Positions 48,260 through 60,660 of a DNA stretch of 64,000 bases are shown here, piece after piece. This DNA comes from Scleromitrula shiraiana (Eukaryota > Ascomycota > Leotiomycetes > Helotiales > Sclerotiniaceae). Numbering within the stretch: the first letter of the stretch is position 1; the number at the start of each line of letters is the position of its first letter. The stretch lies in contig JABELC010000001.1 of NCBI GenBank assembly GCA_028455995.1, forward strand, positions 1,476,501 through 1,540,500. Direction: 5' to 3'. Below the pieces are notes generated by a model. The model was not told the DNA's origin and made no database searches. It worked only from the letters and a program-made list of their open reading frames with translations. Both the position numbers and the translations under genes were made by a program.

Positions 48260-50585
48260 TAATAATTCAAATTTATCAGTAAATATCTGCGACAGCGAAT
48301 GTTTGAAAGGAAAGCTGTATCAATTGAAAGATTAGAATGAATCAAAGAAAAAATGCATGTTGGCTTTTCTTCCGAATATATTCACTATGCATGATATGAT
48401 GCATTGACAGCAGTTGTACAATGGCGATACAGATTGCGGAGAGGCGGGCAACGCCACATAATATCGGCAGATTCATATCAGTTCCAATAACTGGACGATG
48501 TTATTTAAGTCCACAGGGGATCGTGCCGAACATGCGGGAATATAGATCTATGATTGGTACCACGTGATGTCCTCTGCAGATATGGCATTACGGCCGCATA
48601 AGCCTGAAGTCGTGCTACGCCGTTTTTGTGACGCCAATGTTATAACATCGGCGCCCGAGATGAAAACATTCGTATATACGGTTGAGTAATTTTGTAGTCA
48701 ATGTGGGTTACTGAGAATATTTTCCTATCCTGTTAGCTACCAGCATATTGTTGCTGATGCCACATCCCCTCGGTGGAGTAGATGCAGAAAAGGTGACCAG
48801 AATCTGCAATTTGTCCCAAAATAAGATATGGTGTCGATATTCTGCTTGGCGAGCTGAATGGTAGATGTGAATGCCAACCTCTTTCGATATATGATCAGAC
48901 ACAACGTGCATATTAATGAATTGTAAACAACGGCAAAAACGGATTTATTGAAATGTTATAGCTTGCCGCCAAAGATTTGTGCAATTACTCTTTAATTCAA
49001 TACGATGGAGTATCCCAGAAGTTCATTAACACCGCAAAAGCTTAACATATCCATAACCCTCTGTGCCAATCCTCCAGTTTTCCTTCAATTTGATTGTTCC
49101 GCCGCAAAAGACGTCTTCATACTAGCCTGACGCAAAAACGACTCTTAGTGAGCGGATCTTCTAGGAAGGACCCAGATATGTATTCTAGAAACATAGCGCA
49201 TCTAGCCATCCGAAAAGAACTGGGACTAAAATAAGCATCAACGGATTCCATCAATCAAAAAGAGAAGGATATTGTCTGTCCGAAATGAACATCATCAGTA
49301 CACTACGAGAAGAATCAACCCTCAATAAACCATTGACAGATCCTGGTAGGGCTTCGTAACTTTATCTTCAAGCAGGTCATAAACACTAAGAGTAATATCC
49401 CATAGAACGGAAACTATCTGATCAAATAGACAAGTATTGCAATCAATAAAGCCCTCAAGAGTCAACCATAGTCATACCTTCTTTCATAGTTTTTCCAATC
49501 CTCTACAAAACCTGCTTTCTCAACTCTCAATTTGACTTTGAGGAATGTCTCGGCGAGAAAGATGAGGGTGGTGTAATCTACGGTGATTGACAGTCATTGC
49601 GGGTGGATTTTATCTCAGATGAAAGGTGTTGAATGTATGAGCTGGGTTGAGAATTCCTGAATGTTGAAAGTGTCGAAGATTGATCAGAAATCCTAACTTG
49701 AGCAGAATAGCCACACTAGGTTCAGCTACTGTTCACAACCCGTAGATTGGGAGACCTCATTCAGCCATATAAGATGCCTTGGTATGTAATTGCTTTGATC
49801 ATTTGATGGTTCCATTAATATTCATGGATTTAATATGTACTGCCCTCGTAGCAGCTTGAATTGGGAATGGTTCCAACGAGTTAAAGAAGTAGTTGGTGTC
49901 ACCAACTTAATGCTATTGCAGTCCTCGACGTGGGAAGCGACATTGATACGACGTAAAGAAATAGGGAGGAGGAGGAGGAAGGAGTAATATTAAACTTATG
50001 GCAGTGATATAGTTGGGAAGTGGCAACAATCGATTGTGAGAATAATTTCTGTTAAATAAAATGTATTGATACGACCTTACAGGATAACAAGAGAGTACAA
50101 GACAAACTGAGTCACAACGAAGATATAGCATCAAAGATAAAAGATCGAACCACTTATCTTTATAAGAATATCAGTAATAGCAAGTAAGCAATTGAAACTC
50201 TAATCTATAAATGTAAAGCTTTGTCATTGATTCATTAATTCGTTAACATCATATCCGCCATCCTACGTGAGATCGTGAGATCATAAATGCATCATAAAAT
50301 GAGGGTGCCGAAAATATCAAAAGAGACCATGAAGCAACGCTGATAGTATTAGAAAGGAAACCACGAAAGACCACATTAAAAGACATGTTTGCCCTCAAGG
50401 AAATACAACTCGAGAAGAATGGAAGCTGCACGAGGTATGCTTGCTGGAGAAAGTCTGCAATAGTGGTTTCTATATTTCGAAAGTCAGCAAGGTTGCATAA
50501 AATGTGCATTTGAATCCCTAAAGATCTTTCCATTTTGGAAGTTGATCGTGTATTGAATGGGTAGGCATTTAATGGATTGAGAGAC
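48260..50585. other. long intergenic region
   Basis: About 2.3 kb of ordinary composition between two minus-strand genes. A (GGA)n tract lies near 49965-49982. Frames such as 48708-48911 and 50249-50677 on minus lack family character. The promoter of the MFS gene lies in the first few hundred bases. Confidence 0.45.
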
Positions 50586-51629
50586 CTACACAAACATATG
50601 CAACATCTTAAGAATTCCATCAAGCGGTCCTCCTTTCGAGCCTCCAAATCCCTTGAAAACCGCAAATATCTCTTCATTCCAAGTCCTCACTGCCTTTTTT
50701 GCTTTATCCGCTTCACGCTTAACCTCCCCTTTCCACTCCTCTCGAAAATGTGGCTTATCTTCCTCCCTTTTATGTAGGACATGATGACGAAGAAGATGCG
50801 CCACGCCCTTGACAGTCTTTACCACTCCGACCCCTCCAAGTACAAGGGGAAGAATACCGATCAATCCAACTTTGATGGGATTAGCTCGAGCCCATGAAAG
50901 AATTGATCGAATCCATGATTTGATCCGTTGAAACATTGATCTCACAAAACCAGGACGAGGTCTAGGTCGAGATGCATTGTAGGGGGAAAGTGGTCGAGAA
51001 AGTGGTTTCTGACTGTAGGGGGAATGGACGCGACCTGGTATTGGAGAGGATCGACGACGACCAGGTTGAGGTATAGGATTTGGAGTTGTATATGTGCCAG
51101 GAATTGGGTTAATATTTTGAAGGGGAGAGCTGGATCGTCGTGGTGGTGGATTTGGGCGCGATGGGTCAGAAGGGTTGAACGATTCAGAATAGGGATGTTG
51201 GGTGGGATTCATATGAGATGGAGTGACAGGGTCGGAAGTCGATTGGTAATATGTATCTTGAGCTGGACGAGGCTTACCTACATCGTAATATTCTTGTGTT
51301 GTTGCTTGGAATGAATGAGCTGTCGATTCCCCTGGTATATTTGGGCTACTATAGTAGGTATCTTGAGCAGCTACTTTTGTAGAAGCCGGATACCCAGTCG
51401 TATGTGGATAATTAGAGCTATAGGAATCTGCATGAGCTGGGATTGTTCCATAGGCACTGCCGCTGGAATTGGCTGGGAAGCTCGAGTCCATTGGAGTGGG
51501 ATAGCCCGTATGTAGAGGAACTTTTCCATATGAACCGAATTCTTGTGCACCTCCTTGGAAATCACTGTGATGTCCATGAGTATATTGCTTGGGAGAGCTT
51601 GTGGAGGGAGGTGTGGGGTATCGATCCAT
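50586..51629 (-). CDS. proline/serine/tyrosine-rich protein with one C-terminal membrane segment
   Basis: Single-exon frame of 347 aa, family not recognised. Residues 1-220 are disordered and rich in Pro, Ser, Tyr and Thr, with repeated D-T-Y-Y and R-R-S-S-(S)-P motifs that could be phosphorylated. A basic amphipathic stretch (M-F-Q-R-I-K-S-W-I-R-S-I-L-S-W) is followed by one hydrophobic segment (I-G-I-L-P-L-V-L-G-G-V-G-V-V) near residue 260. A charged helical tail (E-E-W-K-G-E-V-K-R-E-A-D-K-A-K-K) comes next, then a Gly-rich end. This suggests a tail-anchored or single-pass protein with a long cytosolic disordered arm. Codon use and the unbroken frame favour a real gene. The end may be longer if an intron was missed. 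Confidence 0.7.
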   Translation of the reverse strand: MDRYPTPPSTSSPKQYTHGHHSDFQGGAQEFGSYGKVPLHTGYPTPMDSSFPANSSGSAYGTIPAHADSYSSNYPHTTGYPASTKVAAQDTYYSSPNIPGESTAHSFQATTQEYYDVGKPRPAQDTYYQSTSDPVTPSHMNPTQHPYSESFNPSDPSRPNPPPRRSSSPLQNINPIPGTYTTPNPIPQPGRRRSSPIPGRVHSPYSQKPLSRPLSPYNASRPRPRPGFVRSMFQRIKSWIRSILSWARANPIKVGLIGILPLVLGGVGVVKTVKGVAHLLRHHVLHKREEDKPHFREEWKGEVKREADKAKKAVRTWNEEIFAVFKGFGGSKGGPLDGILKMLHMFV

Positions 51630-51982
51630 ATTTATTATCTTTCTCCAATTGACGATAACAACGATGATGTTGTGCGTTTTGGACCCACGAAAAATATATG
51701 AAGTTCCTTAGAGGTGGGAAATACGGTAAAAGAAGAAGAAGAAAAAAATGGAGTGAGAATGAAAAGGAGCAAACAGGACAGGTTTGAGTATTTCGGTGGT
51801 TGGTTTTGATGGGCGAACTAGTTCAGATGATGGACGGATTTGACTGTGGGGCGGTGAGCTATTGCAGGGAATCAGCTCCAGAGCTCGGATGAAAAGACTC
51901 TAGAACGAGCAAAAAGAACGATAAGAGTAACATCGTTCAAACTTCATTTGCATGGATGTGTAGCATGTTCTTTCGAATGCCT

Positions 51983-52050
51983 CAGAGTCAGAATCAGAGT
52001 CAGAATCAGAGTCAGAATCAGAGTCAGAATCAGAGTCAGAGTCAGAGTCA
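51983..52050. repeat. 12-bp minisatellite
   Basis: Four exact copies of CAGAGTCAGAAT (51983-52030), followed by 6-bp CAGAGT units to 52050. Confidence 0.9.
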
Positions 52051-54174
52051 TGAAGTTAGTTACATAGTTAGCTATATTAACATCTCGAGTCTTCTTTAGA
52101 ATTATAAATCAACATGCAGATAATATCTGCGGGAGTCTGATAAGTCATCCATTCTATCCAGCCACTTGGATCTACTATGTAGAAATATACCTAGGTAAGA
52201 TTAGGCCAATCATGAGAGAGATTGGTGGTGTATAATTAGAGTTTTATGGTGTAAAAATAGAACAGGGAACTAGAAAGCAGTTAGACGAAGTTCGTCTAGA
52301 ACAGAAAATCATACTCTCTCAATGCTGTCCAGGTTTTCATCTATCCATCTTTACAGAAACTTGTAAATCATAGTGGGGTTGTACAAAATCTCATCGATGT
52401 CTCTAGTGCTAGTACCATTGGGTTTTCAATGTCATACGAATAATCTTTCCTGCTGGGGTTTCCTTGCAACCCCCAATAATCTTTCTCACAATCAGATACG
52501 GGAGTGAACTCACGAGATATATTCACAGCTTACAGACAAATTTAAGCTGCTAAGATATTAAAGCCTTTTTTGACTTTAATTCCAGACTTGGATAAGCTCT
52601 CTATTCCCTCTTTTATTTATCATACTGAAATTACAGAAAGTAAATAGGTTCTTACCTCAAGAGGCTGAACAAGTGGACTCCACAATACTCATCAGAATTC
52701 GATGGCATTGTTATGTTCATTGATGAATATTCATACAACTGCTGCATAGTCGGCGTCAGAGCCCAAGACGGTTTTCCCAATTCCCTCAAAACACTTTTCG
52801 AGCTGATTTGTAGACATGTGGACTCAAAAAGATTGAAGACTCCAGTAGAGTTTCTTCTCCTATGAAGCAAGGCAGACAATCTCGAAACTAATCCTTATAC
52901 AGAGTCACTTTTGAGTTCTTAGCTTTGGATTGTAGATACTACTAAGTCTGGACCACGTCTTGCTACGAAAATTTGTATAGTCTGCCTGACAGTACTAGCG
53001 GCTATCGATAAGTGTTCGTGTTACTGCCAAACCTGGAGATTGATCTTGATCTAGGCCTTACCTCTTCTTCATCCAACTTTGCACATTTGACCTACGATGC
53101 TCAGCTCGAGGGAAATAAAGTAGCAGGCGTTGTGACCTGATCCATATCTACAGGATAGCAGCCTTTCGAAGTATATATTGACCCTTGTTTGATCTTTACA
53201 TTACTTCTCCCGGTGTTGATCACCCCTAACATGGTCTTTAGCATTGAATATTCAACGGGATTGAATACACGCTGGTAGCATACGAAACATTGACATCAAC
53301 TGCGCGAACTCCATCTTGTCATCAATTCCACGTCACTAGAAGACTTCTAGGCGGCATCAAAAACATATGTATTGTTATGATAGTCAATATGTTTGTTACT
53401 AATGCAATGTTCAGGACTAATCCTATCGGACACATTAGGTAGACGAAATCAACGATGTCTTAATCACTTTGTAAAATCTTCGTTCTTGCTGTGAACTTCC
53501 CCTCGTCGATCACGGAAAATGCATACTCTAGAGTTGCGCAATTAGACAAATATGAACTTTCAATAAAACTGTAAATTTTCATATTCGCATCTGGGATCAA
53601 TGGCGGATGGGTGATTAGCATGACAACCCGCGAAAATAGTAGTAGGCGGGAAAGGGTATGGTAGTCTAGAAGCAAATAACTATGATGAGGAGTGAGGATT
53701 TATTCGCCATCCCGAACGGCATTAATTAACATCGATGAAATTAGAAAGATTAATGTTACCCAGAAAATGAATGGTATTCTAAAGCCTTGCGATTTCGGAC
53801 GTTCATTTTTGTGATACTTCAATTATTCCGAATACATCAACACAAACTACTATAAATTTGTAACTTCGTTACACGCAAATAATCTATAATAAAATAAAAA
53901 GCAACTCGAAATCTTTGCCGTGTCTTGAATGTCTTATTAGTTCAGATCCACAAAACTCAAGTAGGAATGCGGGCAAGCTAGTCTCACCAAATAAAAAAAT
54001 ACCCACCTGAAATAACTCCTAGATTGCTTGCCTCACCTCACCCTCTCCACATACCTACATACTCAAACCGGATACATATCTATCTATATACCTACCACCT
54101 GCCATCCATCCATCAATCTAGACAAGTGGGTCCCAAATCAGACATGCAACAATATTCCCAAAACCCCTTATCCT

Positions 54175-54219
54175 ATCCATCCATTCATCCATTCATCCAT
54201 CCATCCATCCATCCATCCC
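54175..54219. repeat. (CATC)n tetranucleotide microsatellite
   Basis: A run of CATC units with two CATT interruptions near its left end. Confidence 0.85.
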
Positions 54220-54724
54220 ATCAATCCTTCAACAAAAATAAAATCAATCCTGGCTGCATAGAAAGGCTCAGCCCGCCCGCCAGCCTCGGGCCATAAAACA
54301 AAGGCGCCAAGATGGGTATTTCCCACCTCCAAACCCCCAATCTTCCATCCTCCCTTCAACATTCTCATCCCCTTTCGTAACCCTCCTTCCTGTCTCATTG
54401 AGGCCCACAAAAATACGACATGCAACAAAGGGATAACCAAAAACGCCTCTTCATCATGTTAAGCCTCGAAGCGGGGTTTATTTGTGGGTTTTTGCTCTAT
54501 TATGGAGGGTAGTATCAATAATTCTATTTATTTTTGGGGCTTTGGCTCGTTTGGTTTGGGGAGGTGGAGTGGAGAGGAGGGGCGAGGTTTGTGGTTTTTG
54601 TGGGTATAGGGCGGGCTAGATCTTGGATGTATTGGATGGGGGATGGGGGGAATCTGGTGGTGTGTGTGGGGTTGTGGGGTATGTATTACGCTTTTAGTAA
54701 TGGAGGTGCTGAAATGTTCTCCGA

Positions 54725-55410
54725 ACTCGGTTAAATTAAAATTGAAGCACGCGCAAATTGCCGGATAACTTGAACCTCAAAATCAACGATTTTGTATAAA
54801 ACATTTTATTTTAAATTATTTATATTTTTATAATTATTATGTTGAAATATTATTTCATATAATTCTATTTGACTACTAGTAGTAAATAAACTTTTAATAT
54901 TTTTAAAAATAAATTACTAGTAAAAAATTTAAAGATATTTTTTAGTACTACTAGTAGTAGAAGTAGTACTAACTTCAAGTTGAACTTGAATCTTCCGAGT
55001 CACTTGCAACTTGAAGTTGATTTTTTAATAATATTATATTAAATTTTAAAATATAATATTTATATTATATGAAAACTTTATTTTTTAATATAATAATCTA
55101 CTTAATTTAAAGTAAATTCAAATTATTACGATATGTTACTAGTAGTAGTAGTAATATAATTTTTATTTTATATTTACTAGTAGTACTAGTAACTTGAATT
55201 AAATATTATAAATTCAAGTTTTTAACTATTCAACTTCATACTAGTAATAAATATTTAAATATAAAATTAATTCATTTTTAATATTTTAAATCATTCTATA
55301 AATAATTAATTGATTTATTTATATTAACACAAAAAGTGTTTTATATAAAATTATTGATTTTGAGATTATTCGGCAATTTAGCGTGTGCTTCAATTTTAAT
55401 TTAACTGAGT
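54725..55410. mobile_element. AT-rich DNA-transposon/MITE relic with long terminal inverted repeats
   Basis: About 686 bp. The left end reads ACTCGGTTAAATTAAAATTG and the right end on the opposite strand ACTCAGTTAAATTAAAATTG. The similarity continues for about 75 bp through GAAGCACGCGCAAATTGCCG and TATAAAACA with small gaps and C/T differences. The interior is almost pure A/T apart from many ACTAGTAGT words and AACTTGAAGTT words. No coding frame. The target duplication is not clear: TTAA occurs at both ends but lies inside the matching repeat. Probably a non-autonomous element changed by RIP. Confidence 0.75.
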
Positions 55411-57111
55411 ATATGATCAAGTTTATGGGATTGGTTGGAAGACCTTAATGATTGGGAATTCGAGTGATACTGAGAATCGAGAATCGTAATTCTAATCTGA
55501 TAGTCCATCCTCCTTTTTCTCGTTGATAAAATATTATGTTACAAGTGATTGGATTGGTTGGCTCGGGGTTAATTTCTTACTAGTGGGTAAGACCTGAAGA
55601 TTGGTGGCGTCAATGTAACTCTAAGGATTCAGGGGCACAAGGGGAAAATAATTGCAACTTGTTCTTTTCGGCTTCTCAGCCTTGAGTAAGTGTATTGATC
55701 GGTTATATGTTTATATCGAAATTTGTTCGAGGAGTTCCTGGATTTTTATATAACAAACAGCTAAAAAGCCTAATACTATTGGAATTAATGGTTAAGTTGT
55801 ACATATAGATAATTTACAATACATTTTGACACAAGCAAAATCCTACTTGAATGACTTACCATTAGGTCAATCATATATAGATAGACTCCACTGCTTCATG
55901 CAGACGCACATTGACTTCTTCAATACATATAATCATACCAAGTCCAATATCCTCAACATCACATTACTTACTCCCCTCCTCATAATCCTTACCCTCACTC
56001 TACCATTACTGGCACATCCCCTCTGCTTCCCCAGTGTCAATGCAAAACCCTCATCATTCGCCCCCATCATCCACCCCCAAATTTCAAACCAGAAACCTAC
56101 AAGCGCCCTCCAAATCCCAATCTTAATCCAATTCCAATTCGAAACTACTCCCACATCAAACCAAGTCACCAACCCACTAACTAACCAACCAAATAACCAA
56201 CCAATCAAGAACTCACTAAGCAACAGTAGATAACAAGAGAGTTTGATGGATACATGAAGAGGAAACGAGCATTGAGTCACTACAGCTTGTTTGGTTTTCG
56301 AGAGATTTGCTACCACTACTACTAATACTTGTATGTATCTTGAGTATATAGAGTGTTAATTTTCCGAGCATTAGGTCAAGTAGTTTTCTCGCACTAATCA
56401 TCTCAAGTATCTAGAAGACATTCACAAGAATAGATGTCTGAACTGAACAGCTGGTTGGTGGGTGAAGTTATGTTGATCCTATATCATCTTATGGCAGGGA
56501 TTTATCTTTCTTGGTACACTTACTTGTAACGTATCGGTTAGTATCTAGATGTGTTAGAAGATGTAGTGTATGCAATAGAATGGTGTAAGTGAGTTTCAAA
56601 CTTAGATTTCACTTGTATTGTTCAAGTTGGGAGATTTAGAAAAGTGTAGATGGGAGAAAGCACGGGTTTGGTAGGATATCATTGATGAATAGATGCATTG
56701 CAGTACTCTCCCGGGTCGCACTGTCATATCCGGAATAGATGGTATCAATATCTTACCGAAGCAACAGGAGATGAATTTCAGCGATTCGTCCCCATACCTA
56801 CACCCATCACAACAAAGCACAACAAAACCGCATAAACCATAATAAAAAGCAATTGTTATATTCGGCCATCTCATAAACCATAAGGGTATAAACACGATTG
56901 CAATCGCTCCCCCAACTCTGCTCTGCAAATATAGCCAGCCAGTAAAACGCCAAAAAAATATGTCAGATAAGATTATCCTATTTTCGTCCCCAACGAACGA
57001 AAACTATACAAGAATTTATGATAACCGCCCTTTTCCTTTTCCCTTTTGATGTTCAAAAGCACTTAATTACGATATGATATATCAATCCATATACAATATG
57101 TACTGTATGTA
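55411..57111. other. intergenic region
   Basis: About 1.7 kb. A low-complexity frame at 55826-56233 (plus) and a minus frame at 56602-56928 with two hydrophobic stretches were considered. The latter (W-F-M-R-W-P-N-I-T-I-A-F-Y-Y-G) could be a remnant of a membrane protein but has no partner exons. No gene is called. Confidence 0.4.
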
Positions 57112-58940
57112 CTACCTCCACAAATCCTGACTCCCCTTCCTAACTATTTTTTCTCCGGCCGAACTACTAAGTCTCGGTGCTTCGTCTGCGGGTACGGCCA
57201 GGAATCCACCAAATCCATTACCGACGACAACGCTCCTTCTGGCACCATGTCCCGGCGCCCACGCCTTTCCCATACCATCGCCTAATCCATAGCCGCTAAT
57301 CGGTCTAGGTGCCGATGCCGAACCTCTCCTGCCGGGAGCAGTGGGCGGTTGGACTTTGGCGAAGTTCCATTCCATTTCATCGAGACCTTTACTATAAACC
57401 TCCAATTCTTGTTTGAGACCCGCACCGTGAGAGAGTGGAGATGTATTCGCATGTGCGGCAAAGGGGTTATTGGAGCTAAATCGGATGCTACTGGGGGCCT
57501 CGGTAGATGCGAAAGAGGGGCGATTGAATGGATTTGGGGGGGCGAAATTATCGGGATCGCTTGCGAATGCTGGGAGGGGAGGTGCGAGATCGATTAGAGA
57601 TTCTGGGAATTCGGAATCACGGACGTAGAGAGATCGGAGTGCGGGGAGGGTATTAGATATTATGGATGAAGTGAGGTATGAGTAATAACTGGCAACGACA
57701 CTTTTAAAGTTATTCGCAGATGAGTCGAAGGAGATTTCGTAGTGTAAAGTCTGGAGGGAGATCGAAGATAGGAGGGGAACAGTGTGTGCTGCTGGGAATG
57801 AAGCAGATACTGATTCGATGATGGATAGGAAGACTAGCTTTGGTGCAGTCGAGAGGACTTGATGTAGATTAGCAGGATGTATGCCAGTAGAAGTCAATGA
57901 TAAAGTCCTGAGTTTCTCCTGGGTGTCTGAACGGAAAAGGTATGCCGAAAGACCCTCGGCAGTTATATTCGGCGTGTTCTCGAAAACCAGTTCCGTGAAT
58001 GCTGGGAAAGGTGGAAGATAATCGCTATGATGAAATACATCATCATTAAAGCTCTTCATATCTGTAACCTTGAGGGCGCGTAATTCTGGCAAAGAAGCCA
58101 ATGCCTGTCGTAAAATTGTAGGATCGATGTTGAGTTTTGTAAATTCCAGTACCTCCAGATTTCTCCAAATATTACCGCGTGCTAGTTGTTCAAAACTTCT
58201 TTCGGCACCCGCTGTATATGTCATCTTTCTTAAATCTGGACATCGCATTTGAACTTCGAGTTTGAGGCCATGACATGAGGGGTCATCTGCGAAAAGTCCT
58301 TCTGGAAGATCTATGTATCGAATATTGGGGCATACTGCAGCACTTCTTGCTAAGTCTGGTTTGCAAGTTTCTCTTGTCATATATGGTACTTTGAAGTATT
58401 GAACCAACTGTCCCAAAGCTTGATTATCACGAATCGTTCTGCAGACGAGTTGTAGACGCGCTTTTGCTGTATCTTCTGGTTCGGCATTTCGATTTAAGAA
58501 TGTTTTCCGTCTTCTTCTCTCGTCCAGTATTTCTTCGAGTTCGCAATAATGAACGGAATCAATTCGAACACTATGATATCTATAATTCAATTTATCAGCC
58601 TGTAAATCCCGCATTTGTCTAGGTATACCCACAAATATATCACAGCCAAATTCCTCCATTTCCTCGAGACTCGAGCACAATGTGCCAAATCTCTTGTGTC
58701 GCATAATGGGCAACAATCATCAAGAGCAGATTGTTCGCAGGTCTCGTAAGTTTCATCTTGAACGTGTGGACAAACAAATGTAAAGATCCGTTCGAGAATT
58801 GGGTCGGGAAGCTTAGTTATGCTGGAGCCACGCGGGGTGGCATAAGGTGCATAATCTGTCGCATTATTCGGGAACCTTGAGCTACGGATAGGCTTCTCAG
58901 ACGTTTTGGAAGTCTTCTTCTTTCTTTTAAACCACCTCAT
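57112..58940 (-). CDS. F-box protein with leucine-rich region
   Basis: Two exons, 58940-58633 and 58579-57112, code 591 aa. The F-box lies near residues 40-105: I-T-K-L-P-D-P-I-L-E-R-I-F and C-A-R-V-S-R-K-W-R-N-L-A, with an inserted Cys-rich loop (C-C-P-L-C-D-T-R-D-L). The 53-bp intron (GTGGGT...TATAG) joins N-L-A-V-I-Y to L-Y-H-S-V-R-I-D, restoring the usual L-Y-H-S-V-R segment; unspliced, the first exon runs to a stop soon after. Degenerate leucine-rich repeats follow (L-E-V-L-E-F, L-P-E-L-R-A-L-K-V-T-D and similar). The tail of about 130 residues is disordered and rich in Ser, Pro, Asn and Gly. F-box proteins recruit substrates to SCF ubiquitin ligases; the substrate is unknown. Confidence 0.85.
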
Positions 58941-60660
58941 AATGAAATTCGCCAGTTTGACGATATTTATTTCACCCCTTCGAAGGAGGTGATTGAATTG
59001 AAAAGAAAAGGATTCGGTATTATGTATTAGGTATTAGGTATTAGGATTTCGGGTTTCCAATCGTTGTGGAGAGCAGTGGAGGTGCTGATTGTATCAATAG
59101 GGATTTTCCTTGGTTGATCAAACACCGTTAGGATGATTTTTGGCCGAAGATTGACCTGAATTTAATTGATCTGATGAAGGGTAAAAATGATGGGGAACCC
59201 CTTAACAAGAACAATTCTGGATTTGATATTTTTTTATGGATATGGAGAGAAAGGGGAATATCTTCAAATCAATGTCGCCGCTATATCTATACCAAGATAC
59301 AAAGGATGGAAAAATTTGGAGAAATTCTCATAATATTTATTTATGTTGAGATTTGGCGTTGAGTTGAGTTGTGTTATTACTGAGTCTTGTATTGAATGAA
59401 TACAAAATTTAGTATTCCAGGTAAAGGTATGACTGCGAGAATTCACTTCTTGTTATATCGTTCTTGGTTACACGCAATATCTAATAGTTGGATAGTTGCG
59501 TTGGATAGTTGCGTTGGATAGTTGCGTTGGATAGTTGCGTTGGATAGTTGCGTTGGATAAGGGTGATTGTTGTCGTCAACAAATAACTTGCAAGTTGCAA
59601 ACAATATTCAATTAAAATTGAATAGAGAAGATCATCACCAGTATTTGTATTGTTCATTAAGCATAAGCATACCCTACTGGTGCTAACATGTTTCATTCAA
59701 TTCGTACAGTACAGCATATCACACTCAATGGATTATTGTTCGAAAGTTTTACGAGGTCTTTTGCCCAAATAGAAACTCCACCTTTATTATGGAACTCCAA
59801 TGTATCAAAGCTTCAATTCTTTGTTATCAGAATCCTAAAGATTAGAAGCACCATCAATTTTACCATATTGGGTCTGGAGATGTCATTCTGCGGTCAATGC
59901 AACTTAGTTTAAAGTCCATTAAGTACTGCGCCGCCCACTTAAAAGGAGATCACATACTATATAGACTATAGACTATGTTAATCTGGACCATCTGCTAGTC
60001 AGTTTTTGGACCTATGGATTTTTATGAAAGCGCTTCTTGATCACTGTTGAATCACCTGCATTCTTTCTTTGGTCTCACATTTCTTTAATTAGAGGTATGT
60101 TATCAATATAGTCAATATCAATAAAGGCTTCGCGCAAGACTTCTCCTCTATTATCAACAATGTATTAGAGTTCTTTGTCTGTTTCTACCATGTGGCTGTC
60201 TCATAGATTCTCTTAGTATCTAGTTTGCGGCAACCGGCCCCCAACTTCCAGCTTGCTGATTGAGGTATTGTTGTCTCACCAGACAAACATTATGTTTACT
60301 CACAAGAGACTTGCTGTGGATCATAAGAAGGGTCCCTATACTTTATCGGTCACAATTCTTGGCAAACAGCGTTATCTTGGACTTTGATTATAATCTTGAA
60401 AAAGTTACATTGGGGTAGTATATGATAAAGAAGGACCACTTGTATTCTAAGTTTCTGATACTTCCTGAAACCTCCATATTGTCCTGTATCCTCAATAATA
60501 ATACATACTGTGCAAACAAGCCAGCTGGCAACTTTTTAAAAAGACCATCAAATCCAATTGTCTGGCGGTTCATGTCATCATGATCATATCACAATTTCCT
60601 CCGCCTTCAAGTTAACGAATTTAATCAAAGCTTGCATCACCTATAGTACTAGACACTAGC
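58941..60660. other. intergenic region with minisatellite
   Basis: About 1.7 kb. It holds the F-box gene promoter, a (GTATTAG)-like triple repeat near 59020-59045 and a 13-bp minisatellite. Frames at 59174-59362, 59688-59912 and 60388-60573 have no family character. Confidence 0.45.
59488..59560. repeat. 13-bp minisatellite
   Basis: Five exact copies of TTGGATAGTTGCG and a partial sixth. It is outside any gene called here. Confidence 0.9.

Larger units (their letters stand above)
51630..54724. other. long intergenic region with simple repeats
   Basis: About 3 kb without a supported gene. It contains a 12-bp minisatellite at 51983-52050 and a (CATC)n run at about 54175-54219. Short frames on minus at 52652-52879 and 53460-53675 and low-complexity frames around 54.0-54.7 kb are not called. 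Confidence 0.45.

Noticed and set aside
50249..50677. 142-codon minus-strand frame overlapping the end of the proline-rich gene
   Set aside because: Overlaps in another frame and shows no domain; could hold a missed last exon but nothing supports it.
54024..54734. Several frames of 66-90 codons around the (CATC)n repeat
   Set aside because: Simple-sequence translation (His/Pro/Ser runs) and G-rich low complexity; not coding.
55826..56233. 135-codon plus-strand frame with a hydrophobic start
   Set aside because: Low-complexity Asn/Pro/Thr content, no good start codon, no family.
56602..56928. 108-codon minus-strand frame with two hydrophobic stretches
   Set aside because: Possible fragment of a membrane protein, but no partner exon or family match could be seen.
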